From assembly GCA_902615745.1 (NCBI GenBank), contig CACMQB010000006.1, forward strand, positions 21,804-85,803: DNA of 64,000 nucleotides. Reading direction: 5' to 3'. The translations under genes were made by a program, and so were the position numbers. Positions 40,553 to 48,528 of this stretch are shown piece by piece. The stretch is from an uncultured Alphaproteobacteria bacterium. Its GTDB lineage: Bacteria > Pseudomonadota > Alphaproteobacteria > HIMB59 > GCA-002718135. The notes under the pieces were generated by a model, which saw only the letters and a program-made list of their open reading frames with translations, was not told where the DNA came from and searched no databases. The number at the start of each line of letters is the position of its first letter. Position 1 is the stretch's first letter.

Positions 40553-41575
40553 TTAGAATGTTTGTGTTACTTTAGTTAAATATCTAGGATTGTCTGGATC
40601 TAATCCCTTTTGAAAAGAGTAATTAACTATCCATGGATAAAATTTTGATAGAACTATAATTGGATCTAACTCTATTATATCATTAGGGCTATATAGAAGT
40701 TCAGTGTTAGATTTTTTATCATAGGTTATTTCATAGTGAAGATTGGTTAATGAAATAATTTGACTAGCATCTTTTGCTACTATCATCCCACTTTTATCTC
40801 TAAGCGATATAGTAAATAATTTGAATGAGTTTTGTATCAAGCTTTTTGGCCCATGCATTACTTCAGCACTACTGAAAGGTTCTATCATTTCTTGACATAA
40901 CTCTTTAAACTTTAAAGATATTTCATTAGAAATTGCATATCCAACACCTCTACTAATTATGTATCCATTACTTATGGTTTTATCTAATATATTTGGATTC
41001 CATTGATTTTGATTATCTAAAATTAAATGATCACTTAACTTTTCAATTTGTTTATTAATATCTTTTTTATTAAGAGTATTAAAAACAAGCTTTAAAATTA
41101 TCAATAAAGACAAAACAAAAGTTTTTGTCGCTGCAACACTTTTTTCTTCTCCAGCATTTATATCAAAAAAATAATTGGATGTGTTTGCAATTGGGCTATT
41201 TAAGTTATTACTTATTAATATGGTCTTTGCTCCCATTTTTTGTACCATTTTATGACATTCAACCAAATCTTCACTTTTTCCTGATTGAGAAATAATGAAA
41301 ACTAATGCTCTCGAAAAATTAAATTTTGATTCTTCTAAAGTTATTATAGATGGAGGCATGCTGTACGTTGGTAGACCAAGATATTTTGCAAACATGTAAG
41401 ATAAATACAGAGCAGCACAATCTGAAGTCCCCCTTGCAACAGTAACAACATAATCAATTTTTTTTTCTGATATTAAACTTGATATTTCCTGATAATTATT
41501 TTTATCATTCAAGATAAAATGATTAATTTTATTTGGAATAGAGAGTGCTTCAGATAAAACTTTGGAACTAGACAT
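40553..41575 (-). CDS. SIS-domain glucosamine-6-phosphate deaminase (NagB-II/AgaS type)
   Basis: A 340-residue protein of two SIS domains related to the isomerase half of GlmS. VTVARGTSDCAALYLSYMFAKYLG (about 44-66) and FIISQSGKSEDLV bind the sugar phosphate; EKSVAATKTFVLSL and FSSAEVMHGPKSLI complete the active-site set. This alternative NagB, known from Shewanella and others, converts glucosamine 6-phosphate to fructose 6-phosphate and ammonia. It overlaps the nagA stop by eight bases and would take the nagA product directly. No classical NagB is present in the window. Confidence 0.86.
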   Translation of the reverse strand: MSSSKVLSEALSIPNKINHFILNDKNNYQEISSLISEKKIDYVVTVARGTSDCAALYLSYMFAKYLGLPTYSMPPSIITLEESKFNFSRALVFIISQSGKSEDLVECHKMVQKMGAKTILISNNLNSPIANTSNYFFDINAGEEKSVAATKTFVLSLLIILKLVFNTLNKKDINKQIEKLSDHLILDNQNQWNPNILDKTISNGYIISRGVGYAISNEISLKFKELCQEMIEPFSSAEVMHGPKSLIQNSFKLFTISLRDKSGMIVAKDASQIISLTNLHYEITYDKKSNTELLYSPNDIIELDPIIVLSKFYPWIVNYSFQKGLDPDNPRYLTKVTQTF

Positions 41576-42662
41576 TAATTTTTTTTCCTCTTAAATAAAC
41601 TTCTTTAAGATTAAATTCTTTATCTAAAATAAGAAAATTACTTAAAAAATTTTTTTGAATTACACCGACATTGTCTAGATTCATATATTTAGAAGCATTA
41701 TAACTAGTTAAAGCGACTGCTTCTTCTAATGAAAAATTCATTGATATTAAATTTTTAAAAGTTTGATCCATAGTAACAATACTTCCTGCTAAAGTACCGT
41801 CAGACTTAATTTTTACTGAATGATTTTCTTTTTTTATATTATTTTTTGCAAAAATATATTCTCCATCTTTCATTCCGCTAGCGTTAATAGAATCTGTTAT
41901 CGCATAAAGACCAGGAATACATTTTTTTGCAATTTTTATTGCTTCTTTACTAACATGAATATTATCACAAATTATTTCAGCATATTTTCCTTTTGAAAGA
42001 GCAGCTGATAAAACTCCTGGGGATCTATGATGATTACCAGACATAGCATTATACAAATGTGTAAAACCAATTTCATGATCTTTCATAATTTTTTCACAGC
42101 AATCAAAGTCTGCCAAAGTGTGGCCAAATTGAATCTTAATATTTAGCTTCACTAAATCATTTATAAATTCTTGCATTCCATCAATTTCTGGGGCTAAGGT
42201 AATGATTTTTACATCGGCAATTTCAAGAATTTTTTTTATAAACTCTAAGGATGGTTTCTCAGTTAAATTTGGTTGAGCGCCAAGTTTATTAGGATTAATA
42301 AAAGGTCCTTCTAAATGAACTCCAAGGATATTATTACCATTATCTTTCTTTATTTCATTAAATCCTTTTAACGCTGAAATAGTATTTTCTAAGGTATTGG
42401 TCCAAGTAGTTGGCATTATTGAAGTGGTTCCATGTCGTAAATGATACTTAGACATTTCAATAATTGATTGTGAGCCCTCCATTACATCAAAACCATTACC
42501 ACCATGACAATGGAGATCAATAAAACCAGGTATTATAAAATTATTATAATCATCAGAGTTCTTTATTTTTAAGTCACTAATTTTTTCACTAAAATATAAA
42601 TCACCAATATAGGAAGAATTATAATTAATAATTTTTCCACTAACTTTATTTTGATCAGTCAT
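41568..42662 (-). CDS. nagA: N-acetylglucosamine-6-phosphate deacetylase
   Basis: NagA removes acetate from N-acetylglucosamine 6-phosphate. The 364-residue amidohydrolase has IPGFIDLHCHGG (His51, His53), the metal Glu118 in GVHLEGPF, His181 in FGHTLAD, His202 in THLYNAMS, and the catalytic Asp257 in AITDSINASG. All are intact and the length is slightly short of the usual 380. It lies 55 bases after the UPF0309 sugar isomerase gene and overlaps the SIS deaminase gene by eight bases. It anchors the reading of the whole locus as amino-sugar breakdown. Confidence 0.92.
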   Translation of the reverse strand: MTDQNKVSGKIINYNSSYIGDLYFSEKISDLKIKNSDDYNNFIIPGFIDLHCHGGNGFDVMEGSQSIIEMSKYHLRHGTTSIMPTTWTNTLENTISALKGFNEIKKDNGNNILGVHLEGPFINPNKLGAQPNLTEKPSLEFIKKILEIADVKIITLAPEIDGMQEFINDLVKLNIKIQFGHTLADFDCCEKIMKDHEIGFTHLYNAMSGNHHRSPGVLSAALSKGKYAEIICDNIHVSKEAIKIAKKCIPGLYAITDSINASGMKDGEYIFAKNNIKKENHSVKIKSDGTLAGSIVTMDQTFKNLISMNFSLEEAVALTSYNASKYMNLDNVGVIQKNFLSNFLILDKEFNLKEVYLRGKKINV

Positions 42663-42717
42663 CTAAACTTATTATCTTATATAGTAATTTGTTGATTTTT
42701 AAAAAAATTAAAAAAAC

Positions 42718-43446
42718 TTATAAATGAGGATTAATCTTACTAAATTTTTTCTCTAATTTGTCATTATTTCTTTTAGCATTTGGCATATTTACACTGATAT
42801 AAAATGGAAACAATTTTTCATTTTTTAAGATATTTGCAACTTCAATTAAAATTGAATTTAAAATAAAAGATCCTGTAATTGTTGAAGCTGGTCCAACCAT
42901 GTTATCTTTAATATTTATAATTGCATCACCAGGTGGAATCTTATTATCGATGAATATATCCGTTATTTCAAATAATCTTTTATTCAATTTAGATAGAGGA
43001 GCTTGTTTTGAGTATTTTACAGATGTTAGTGAAATAGTTTTTATTTTCTTTTTCTTAGCAATCAAAGCTGCTTCAACTGGAGCGTGATTGACACCTGAAT
43101 TAGATACAATCATCAAAATATCTTTGCTAGTAATTTTATATTTAGCTAGAGCTTTTTTTGCAATATTTGGAGTTCTTTCTAAAGCAGTGGCCTTTCTTGC
43201 TCCTTTTTTAAAACTGAGATCATCATCTCTTATTGGACATGCGGCAGCAAAACCACCTGCTCTATGAAATGATTCTTCTCCGAGTAATCTAGAATGTCCA
43301 GTTCCAAAAATATATAACTGCCCACCCTTTTTATATGATTTACTAATTAACTTAGCACACTGTAAAAATTTTTTTTCTTCTTCTTTTAATATCTTCTTTA
43401 AAATTGAATTAATTTTTGAGGAATAAGATCTTGTTAATTTACTCAT
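42718..43446 (-). CDS. SIS-domain sugar isomerase, UPF0309 family
   Basis: A 242-residue single SIS-domain protein of the UPF0309/COG4821 group. LYIFGTGHSRLLGEESFHRAGG (about 45-66) is the phosphosugar loop and ILMIVSNSGVNHAPVEAALIAK the second binding strand. Relatives occur beside amino-sugar genes and are predicted, not proven, to isomerise or bind a phosphosugar. The N- and C-termini are Lys-rich. It starts 53 bases after the binding-protein gene, just beyond the hairpin at 43464-43488, and is followed by nagA. MurQ-like etherase activity is a less likely alternative because the MurQ signature is missing. Confidence 0.78.
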   Translation of the reverse strand: MSKLTRSYSSKINSILKKILKEEEKKFLQCAKLISKSYKKGGQLYIFGTGHSRLLGEESFHRAGGFAAACPIRDDDLSFKKGARKATALERTPNIAKKALAKYKITSKDILMIVSNSGVNHAPVEAALIAKKKKIKTISLTSVKYSKQAPLSKLNKRLFEITDIFIDNKIPPGDAIINIKDNMVGPASTITGSFILNSILIEVANILKNEKLFPFYISVNMPNAKRNNDKLEKKFSKINPHL

Positions 43447-43463
43447 TTAGATTTTATATTAGA

Positions 43464-43488
43464 TGCTAGGGCAAATATTGCCCTAGCA
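43464..43488 (-). other. Intercistronic hairpin after the amino-sugar binding-protein gene
   Basis: TGCTAGGGCAA (43464-43474) and TTGCCCTAGCA (43478-43488) form a perfect 11-bp stem with a 3-base loop, 11 bases past the binding-protein stop and 17 bases before the next start. No T-run follows on the minus strand. It is the fourth such hairpin after a binding-protein gene in the window. Confidence 0.65.
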
Positions 43489-43499
43489 AAATAATGTAA

Positions 43500-44711
43500 T
43501 TATTTGTATTCTTCTAACTCTTCAGCTGCTTCAGCTACTAAATCTGCAGCATCTCCTTCACCAAGAATTGCCCCTTGGATCATAGAGTTCATAACAGTTT
43601 GAAAAGCTTTGTAGTCTACAAATAGTGGCTCTGGTCCACCATCGCCAATCGCATCAATAAACATCATCCAATAATCTTCATTGTATGGAGCTTCATTTCC
43701 AATTTGAGGATATTGCATAATTGGTGTTAGACCCCAATCAGTATCAAGACTGTATTGAGAGTCACCTGATGTGATTATGCTAGCTAATTCCATTGCTTCT
43801 TTTTCAACACCTGTGTTTGAGAAAACTGCAACACTATCAGTGATTAAAAGAGTACCTTGATTTCCTTGTGGTCCAGCAGGAATTCTAACTGTTTTAACAT
43901 CTAGACCTTCCTTATGCTGACCTCTACCCCAAGGTCCATTAATATACATAGCAATTTTTTCATCATTAAATAGTTCTGTTAACTGAGATCTCTCCCAAGC
44001 TAAAGGACCTTCCTGAGCAACGTTTGCTAACTTTCCATAAAATTCTAATGTTTCAACAGTATTAGATGAATTCAAAGTTATTTCGTTTGACATTGGATCA
44101 ATAACTTGTCCTCCATTACTGTATAGGTAGTTTAAGAATTGGTGCATAGTATTATCAAAATCTTTACCAGCTAGTCCAATTCCTGCTGCTCCATCAACAT
44201 TTTTTGTTACAGCTTCAGCCATTGAATATAATTCATCCCAAGTTTGAGGACCTTCACATGCAACACCTGCTTTTTCTAAAAGACCACAATTCATGAAAAG
44301 TGCTTTAGTTGAAAACGCATGAGGGAAACCCCAAGTTTTACCCATGTGTGTAACTGTGTTTAGGATACCTGGTTGATACATTGCTTTTTGAGAAGCAGGT
44401 ATATTTGTTTCTAAAATATGTCCGTTTTCTGCAAGACCTTTTAGAGTTCTTGATCCAACATATGAAAATGCAACAGGATCACCTGCAATAGCAAGATTGA
44501 TTACTTTATCCTGACATGTTCCCCAAGGAACAGCCTCTAGAGTCACAGTAACTCCAGGATTGTCTTCCATGTACTTATCAGCTATTTCAACATAATTAGG
44601 TCGAAGCTCACCGCCACAAAATACTCCGTGTACTTCAGCAGCATAAGTTTTAAAACCAACTAGTGAAAGAATAGCTATTGTAAGAAATGAAGATAGTTTT
44701 TTGAAATTCAT
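43500..44711 (-). CDS. Amino-sugar-locus CUT1 binding protein
   Basis: A 403-residue periplasmic binding protein of family 1. The signal peptide (about 1-24, ending KTYA-AEV) is followed by HGVFCGGELRPNYVEIADKYM, VTLEAVPWGTCQDKVINLAIAGD and a C-terminal WGLTPIMQYPQIGNEAPY segment. Four cysteines in the mature chain could form disulfides. GGAGG lies five bases before the ATG. It lies downstream of the three permease genes and upstream of the sugar-phosphate enzymes, separated from each by a hairpin. Given nagA and the hexosaminidase, N-acetylglucosamine or chitobiose-type oligosaccharides are the likely ligands (inference). Confidence 0.86.
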   Translation of the reverse strand: MNFKKLSSFLTIAILSLVGFKTYAAEVHGVFCGGELRPNYVEIADKYMEDNPGVTVTLEAVPWGTCQDKVINLAIAGDPVAFSYVGSRTLKGLAENGHILETNIPASQKAMYQPGILNTVTHMGKTWGFPHAFSTKALFMNCGLLEKAGVACEGPQTWDELYSMAEAVTKNVDGAAGIGLAGKDFDNTMHQFLNYLYSNGGQVIDPMSNEITLNSSNTVETLEFYGKLANVAQEGPLAWERSQLTELFNDEKIAMYINGPWGRGQHKEGLDVKTVRIPAGPQGNQGTLLITDSVAVFSNTGVEKEAMELASIITSGDSQYSLDTDWGLTPIMQYPQIGNEAPYNEDYWMMFIDAIGDGGPEPLFVDYKAFQTVMNSMIQGAILGEGDAADLVAEAAEELEEYK

Positions 44712-44746
44712 AATTCCTCCATTTAAATATAAAAAAGAGATAACAT

Positions 44747-44770
44747 TAACTGGCTCTATGAAGCAAGTTA
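44747..44770 (-). other. Hairpin between the second MalG copy and the binding-protein gene
   Basis: Arms 44747-44755 (TAACTGGCT) and 44762-44770 (AGCAAGTTA) pair with one mismatch around a 6-base loop. On the minus strand a CTCTTTTTT stretch follows after about eight bases. It could be a weak terminator, separating transporter permeases from the strongly expressed binding protein. Confidence 0.4.
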
Positions 44771-44786
44771 GTTTTTGGATATTTTT

Positions 44787-45626
44787 CTAGTTTTTTACTG
44801 CCCCAGAAGTGAGTCCAGCAACAATATATTTCTGTAGAAAAAGGAAAATTATTAAGACAGGGGCAATCCCAACAAGAGAGGCTGCCATCATTTCATTCCA
44901 TTTGACTGTTGTGTAACCAATAAATTCATACAGCCCTGAAGGAATAGGCATATATTCTTTTTTCTGATTAAATGTAATCGCAAATAAGAATTGTTGAGCG
45001 TAAGATCCTATAAAAGCGTATATCCCAACAACTACCAGACCAGGGGTACTAAGAGGTGCGATTATGTGTCTGAGTATTTGTACTCTTGAAGCCCCATCTA
45101 CAAAAGCTGCCTCTTCTAAATCTATTGGTATTTTTTCAAAGTAAGACTTTAGCAGCCAAATTGCAGTTGGAATTAAAAAAGCAACACCGGGAACAATCAT
45201 AGCTTGATATGTATTTAGCAAACCAAATGTTCTTAATACTTTATAGAGAGGAATTAATAAAACTGCTCCTGAAAACATATTAATTGCTAATAAAATATAG
45301 AGTGAAGAATTTTTAAAAGGAAATTTAAAACGTGCATAAGAGTAAGCTGCAGGAATTACAAAAAGCAAAGTAATAATAGAAGTTACTGAGGCAAGAAAAA
45401 AACTGTTAAAAATATATCGTGGAAGCATTGGTACCGTATTCCACATTTCTCTATAGGCCCAAAAAGATAAATCATCTGAATAAAATTGATATGGAGATCT
45501 AAATAAATGATCTAACGGTCGAAGTGATGCATAAAACATTTCGACAAAAGGCAAAAGAATAAAAATCATAAAGACTAGTATTCCTGAATATAATAATATC
45601 TTTTCGTATATATTATATTTATCCAA
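44787..45626 (-). CDS. CUT1 permease MalG-like, copy 2 of a tandem duplication
   Basis: A 279-residue inner-membrane permease with six helices. Key segments are SLRPLDHLFRSPYQF after helix 1, FVIPAAYSYARFKFP, and the EAA loop EAAFVDGASRVQILRHIIAP; it ends AGLTSGAVKN. By hand alignment it differs from the adjacent copy at about 36 of 279 positions (about 87% identical), mostly in membrane helices, while the EAA loop and most of the C-terminal half match exactly. One base separates the two genes. A standard CUT1 importer needs only one MalG, so two copies imply alternative partners or a dosage effect. Confidence 0.92.
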   Translation of the reverse strand: MDKYNIYEKILLYSGILVFMIFILLPFVEMFYASLRPLDHLFRSPYQFYSDDLSFWAYREMWNTVPMLPRYIFNSFFLASVTSIITLLFVIPAAYSYARFKFPFKNSSLYILLAINMFSGAVLLIPLYKVLRTFGLLNTYQAMIVPGVAFLIPTAIWLLKSYFEKIPIDLEEAAFVDGASRVQILRHIIAPLSTPGLVVVGIYAFIGSYAQQFLFAITFNQKKEYMPIPSGLYEFIGYTTVKWNEMMAASLVGIAPVLIIFLFLQKYIVAGLTSGAVKN

Positions 45627-45627
45627 T

Positions 45628-46467
45628 TTAGTTTTTTACCGCACCAGCAGTAAGCCCCTCTACAATATACTTTTGTAAAAATACAAATAATAATAAAACT
45701 GGCAACATCCCTACTAAGGCTGCTGCCATCATTTCATTCCATTTAACGCTTTGATATCCTATAAATTCATATAACCCTGTTGGAATTGGCATATATTCTT
45801 TTTTCTGATTAAATGTAATCGCAAATAAGAATTGTTGAGCATATGCGCCTATGAATGCATAAATACCAACTACAACTAAGCCAGGTGTACTTAAAGGAGC
45901 TATGATATGTCTGAGTATTTGTACTCTTGAAGCCCCATCTACAAAAGCTGCCTCTTCTAAATCTATTGGTATTTTCTCAAAGTAAGATTTTAGCAACCAA
46001 ATTGCAGTTGGTATTAAAAAAGCAACACCAGGAATTATCATAGATTGATAACTATTTAATAAACCTAAAGTCCTTAACAATTTGTATAAAGGTATTAAAA
46101 TTACTGCTCCTGAAAACATATTAATTGCTAAGAGTATGTATAAGCTCGTATTTTTAGCTGGAAATTTAAAACGTGCGTATGCGTAGGCTGCAGGAATAAC
46201 AAATATAAGAGTTAGTATAGCAACGCAGGATGCCAGAAAAAAACTATTAAAGATATATCTTCCAAGCATTGGTACCGTATTCCACATTTCTTGATAAGCC
46301 CAAAAAGATAAATCATCTGAATAAAATTGGTATGGAGATCTAAATAAATGATCTAAGGGACGAAGCGATGCATAAAACATTTCAATAAAAGGCAAAAGAA
46401 TAAAAGTCATGAAGACAAAGATGCCAAAATAGATCAATATTTTTTCAAAAGGATTATATTTATTCAT
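45628..46467 (-). CDS. CUT1 permease MalG-like, copy 1 of a tandem duplication
   Basis: A 279-residue permease with the same six-helix plan as its neighbour: LRPLDHLFRSPYQFYSDDLSFWAY, NMFSGAVILIPLYKLLRTLG, and EAAFVDGASRVQILRHIIAP. I place the start at the ATG at 46467, which overlaps the end of the malF-like gene by eight bases and aligns exactly with the start of the other copy; a start at 46494 would add nine residues inside malF. It pairs with the MalF-like protein encoded just upstream. Main differences from copy 2 are in helix 3 (ASCVAILTLIF) and the last helix. Confidence 0.92.
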   Translation of the reverse strand: MNKYNPFEKILIYFGIFVFMTFILLPFIEMFYASLRPLDHLFRSPYQFYSDDLSFWAYQEMWNTVPMLGRYIFNSFFLASCVAILTLIFVIPAAYAYARFKFPAKNTSLYILLAINMFSGAVILIPLYKLLRTLGLLNSYQSMIIPGVAFLIPTAIWLLKSYFEKIPIDLEEAAFVDGASRVQILRHIIAPLSTPGLVVVGIYAFIGAYAQQFLFAITFNQKKEYMPIPTGLYEFIGYQSVKWNEMMAAALVGMLPVLLLFVFLQKYIVEGLTAGAVKN

Positions 46468-47359
46468 GAGAAATTTTCTTATTAATTCTAGCAAGTAAAG
46501 CTAAGTAAAATCCTGCAAATAACATTAGTAAAATCATTACGACTACGGCTCTAGCAGCACCTCTTCCAAATTTATAATTGCCTAATGCTTGTTTATAGGT
46601 GTCGATAATTAATGTAGTTGTTGAACCTCTTGGCCCACCTTCAGTCAATATCCAAATTATTTCAAATGAGTTGAATGTCCAAATAGCAGATAGTAACGAC
46701 ATTGTAATAATGACAGGAGTGATTTGAGGTAATGTGATTTTAAAAAATCTATCCCATCTTGAAGCGCCATCACAATAAGCAGCTTCATATAAATCTCTTG
46801 GCACACCCTGCATTGCAGCTAGAAAGAAAACGGTTACCATTGGTGTTCCAACCCAAACATCGGCAATGATTGTAGAAATAAAGGCACTTTGTTTGTAAGC
46901 AAGAAATCCAAAAGGACCGTCCAAAATACCAGTTCGCATACCTACACCTGCGATAATTCCAAAATACCCGTTATATAACCATAACCAGCCAAGCATACCA
47001 ATTGCAATTGGAACTACCCATGGAGGCATTACAAGCACTCTGAAAATTGATCTTCCTTTTAAATTAGCATTAAGTAAAACAGCTCCAATTAAACCAATGA
47101 TAAGTTTTAAAGAGACTGAAAAAAACATCCAAACAAATGTTCTGGTCACTATTCCATTAAATTTTTTACTTGAAAACATTTTTTGATAATTTTCTAAACC
47201 AACATAATCTTCTCCTGCTAAACTAGAATTTGTAAAAGATAATCTAATTGTTTCTAATAATGGCCAAGCAACAATAAGAATTATATAAATAGCAGCAGGA
47301 GCAATTAGTGCATATGCTATATATGTTTGGGCGGTATATGATTTTAATTTTTGATTCAT
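46460..47359 (-). CDS. CUT1 permease MalF-like
   Basis: A 299-residue permease with six helices that forms the heterodimer with a MalG-type partner. ALIAPAAIYIILIVAWPLLETIRLSFTN is the first helix region, MPPWVVPIAIGMLGWLWLYNGYFG a conserved core, and EAAYCDGASRWDRFFKITLP the ATPase-docking EAA loop. It follows the Gfo/Idh gene by five bases and overlaps the first malG-like gene by eight. No ATPase gene accompanies it here; the AglK-like ATPase at 32797 or one elsewhere must serve it. Confidence 0.9.
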   Translation of the reverse strand: MNQKLKSYTAQTYIAYALIAPAAIYIILIVAWPLLETIRLSFTNSSLAGEDYVGLENYQKMFSSKKFNGIVTRTFVWMFFSVSLKLIIGLIGAVLLNANLKGRSIFRVLVMPPWVVPIAIGMLGWLWLYNGYFGIIAGVGMRTGILDGPFGFLAYKQSAFISTIIADVWVGTPMVTVFFLAAMQGVPRDLYEAAYCDGASRWDRFFKITLPQITPVIITMSLLSAIWTFNSFEIIWILTEGGPRGSTTTLIIDTYKQALGNYKFGRGAARAVVVMILLMLFAGFYLALLARINKKISHE

Positions 47360-47364
47360 AATTA

Positions 47365-48510
47365 CTAATTTAATAGGGAATCGAATTTATCCCAAGTGCT
47401 TGTTAAGTCAATTACTTTACCAGTATTTCTAGCTTCATCAATTTTCATAGCAACAATTCCTGCCTCCATACATTCTATTACACCAACTGGTAATTCTTTA
47501 TTATTTTTTAATAAATAATTGTTAATGTCTTGAGCCATCATGCTATCTGCGCCATAATGACCTTTAATTTCTTTTCCAAAAGCTGCTCCATAATCTTCAT
47601 CAATAAGTACATTATTATTTTCATCATGAGCTTTCATAAATCCTTTAACAAAATCTCCCTCAATCATTCCCGCAGATCCTATGACTGCAAATCTTCGAAA
47701 TTCGTCTGGAACTTTCATATTAGTATGAAAAGATAGTACTGCTTTATTTGCATATTCTATTATTGCTACTTGATGATCGACAATATCAGCATCACTATCA
47801 AAAACATTTGATTTTGACTCCCAACCTTTTAACCTGTCTTTTGTATATTGTTCATGAGAACCCTCTGGAAGATTTTCGGGTATAAAAGATCTTCTTGAAC
47901 CAAAACTAGCAACTTTAATAGGTCTGCTCTTCGTAATCATTGAATAAAAGTCAATGTCATGACAACATTTTTCCAGCATAAAGCCTCCAGAATATTTTTG
48001 TTTTCTTCTCCAGTTTCTCATAAAAAAAGCACCGTGCGAAGGTACGATATGTTCTGAAGCTTCAATCGATATTATATTTCCAATAGCATTTTGATCTAAT
48101 AATTTTCTCACAGATCTTGCTTGCTGTGAATATCTTAAAACTAAGCCAACAATAATTCTTTCTTTGCCATATTCTTTTATTAATTTTGCTAACTCAAAAG
48201 TTTCTTGTTCGCTTATTACTATAGGTTTCTCAGCAAATATTTGTAATCCTGCTCTTAATCCAAGCTTAATATGATCTAAATGTAAATGATTGGGGGACCC
48301 AATCATTAACATATCTAGTTTCTCTCGATCCAACATTTCGTTTAAACTTGAATATGATTTATTTGGAAAAAAATTATTTTTCTCAGCAAAATCTTTACCT
48401 ATTGGCTGAGGATCTACATAAGCAACCATTTCAAAATTTGGATTAACTTTTGAAAATTCATTATAAACACCTGCTGTCCTACTCCCAAAACCGACTGCGC
48501 CTATTTTCAT
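47365..48510 (-). CDS. Gfo/Idh/MocA-family protein of the amino-sugar locus
   Basis: A 381-residue protein with the Gfo/Idh architecture: Rossmann start IGAVGFGSRTAGVYN (2-16), LQIFAEKPIVI with the EKP lysine, and a second domain with GGFMLEKCCHDIDFYS placing Lys, Cys and His in the active site. It could be an NAD-dependent dehydrogenase of a sugar or amino sugar. Some Gfo/Idh proteins are instead NAD-dependent glycosidases (GH109-type alpha-N-acetylgalactosaminidases), which would fit a locus with a hexosaminidase. I cannot decide between these. It lies between the GH20 gene (18 bases) and malF (5 bases). Confidence 0.82.
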   Translation of the reverse strand: MKIGAVGFGSRTAGVYNEFSKVNPNFEMVAYVDPQPIGKDFAEKNNFFPNKSYSSLNEMLDREKLDMLMIGSPNHLHLDHIKLGLRAGLQIFAEKPIVISEQETFELAKLIKEYGKERIIVGLVLRYSQQARSVRKLLDQNAIGNIISIEASEHIVPSHGAFFMRNWRRKQKYSGGFMLEKCCHDIDFYSMITKSRPIKVASFGSRRSFIPENLPEGSHEQYTKDRLKGWESKSNVFDSDADIVDHQVAIIEYANKAVLSFHTNMKVPDEFRRFAVIGSAGMIEGDFVKGFMKAHDENNNVLIDEDYGAAFGKEIKGHYGADSMMAQDINNYLLKNNKELPVGVIECMEAGIVAMKIDEARNTGKVIDLTSTWDKFDSLLN

Positions 48511-48528
48511 ATTTATTTTACTTTAACA

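Larger units (their letters stand above)
44787..46467 (-). repeat. Tandem gene duplication of a MalG-type permease
   Basis: Two 840-bp genes (44787-45626 and 45628-46467), each 279 codons plus stop, lie head to tail with one base between. Long stretches are identical at the DNA level, for example across the EAA loop (about 45080-45140 against 45920-45985). The pattern indicates a fairly recent duplication or ongoing gene conversion. Confidence 0.9.

Noticed and set aside
42718..43446. N-acetylmuramic acid 6-phosphate etherase (MurQ) for the single-SIS protein.
   Set aside because: Length is shorter than MurQ and its signature region is missing; the GTGHSRLLGEESFHRAGG loop fits the UPF0309 group better.
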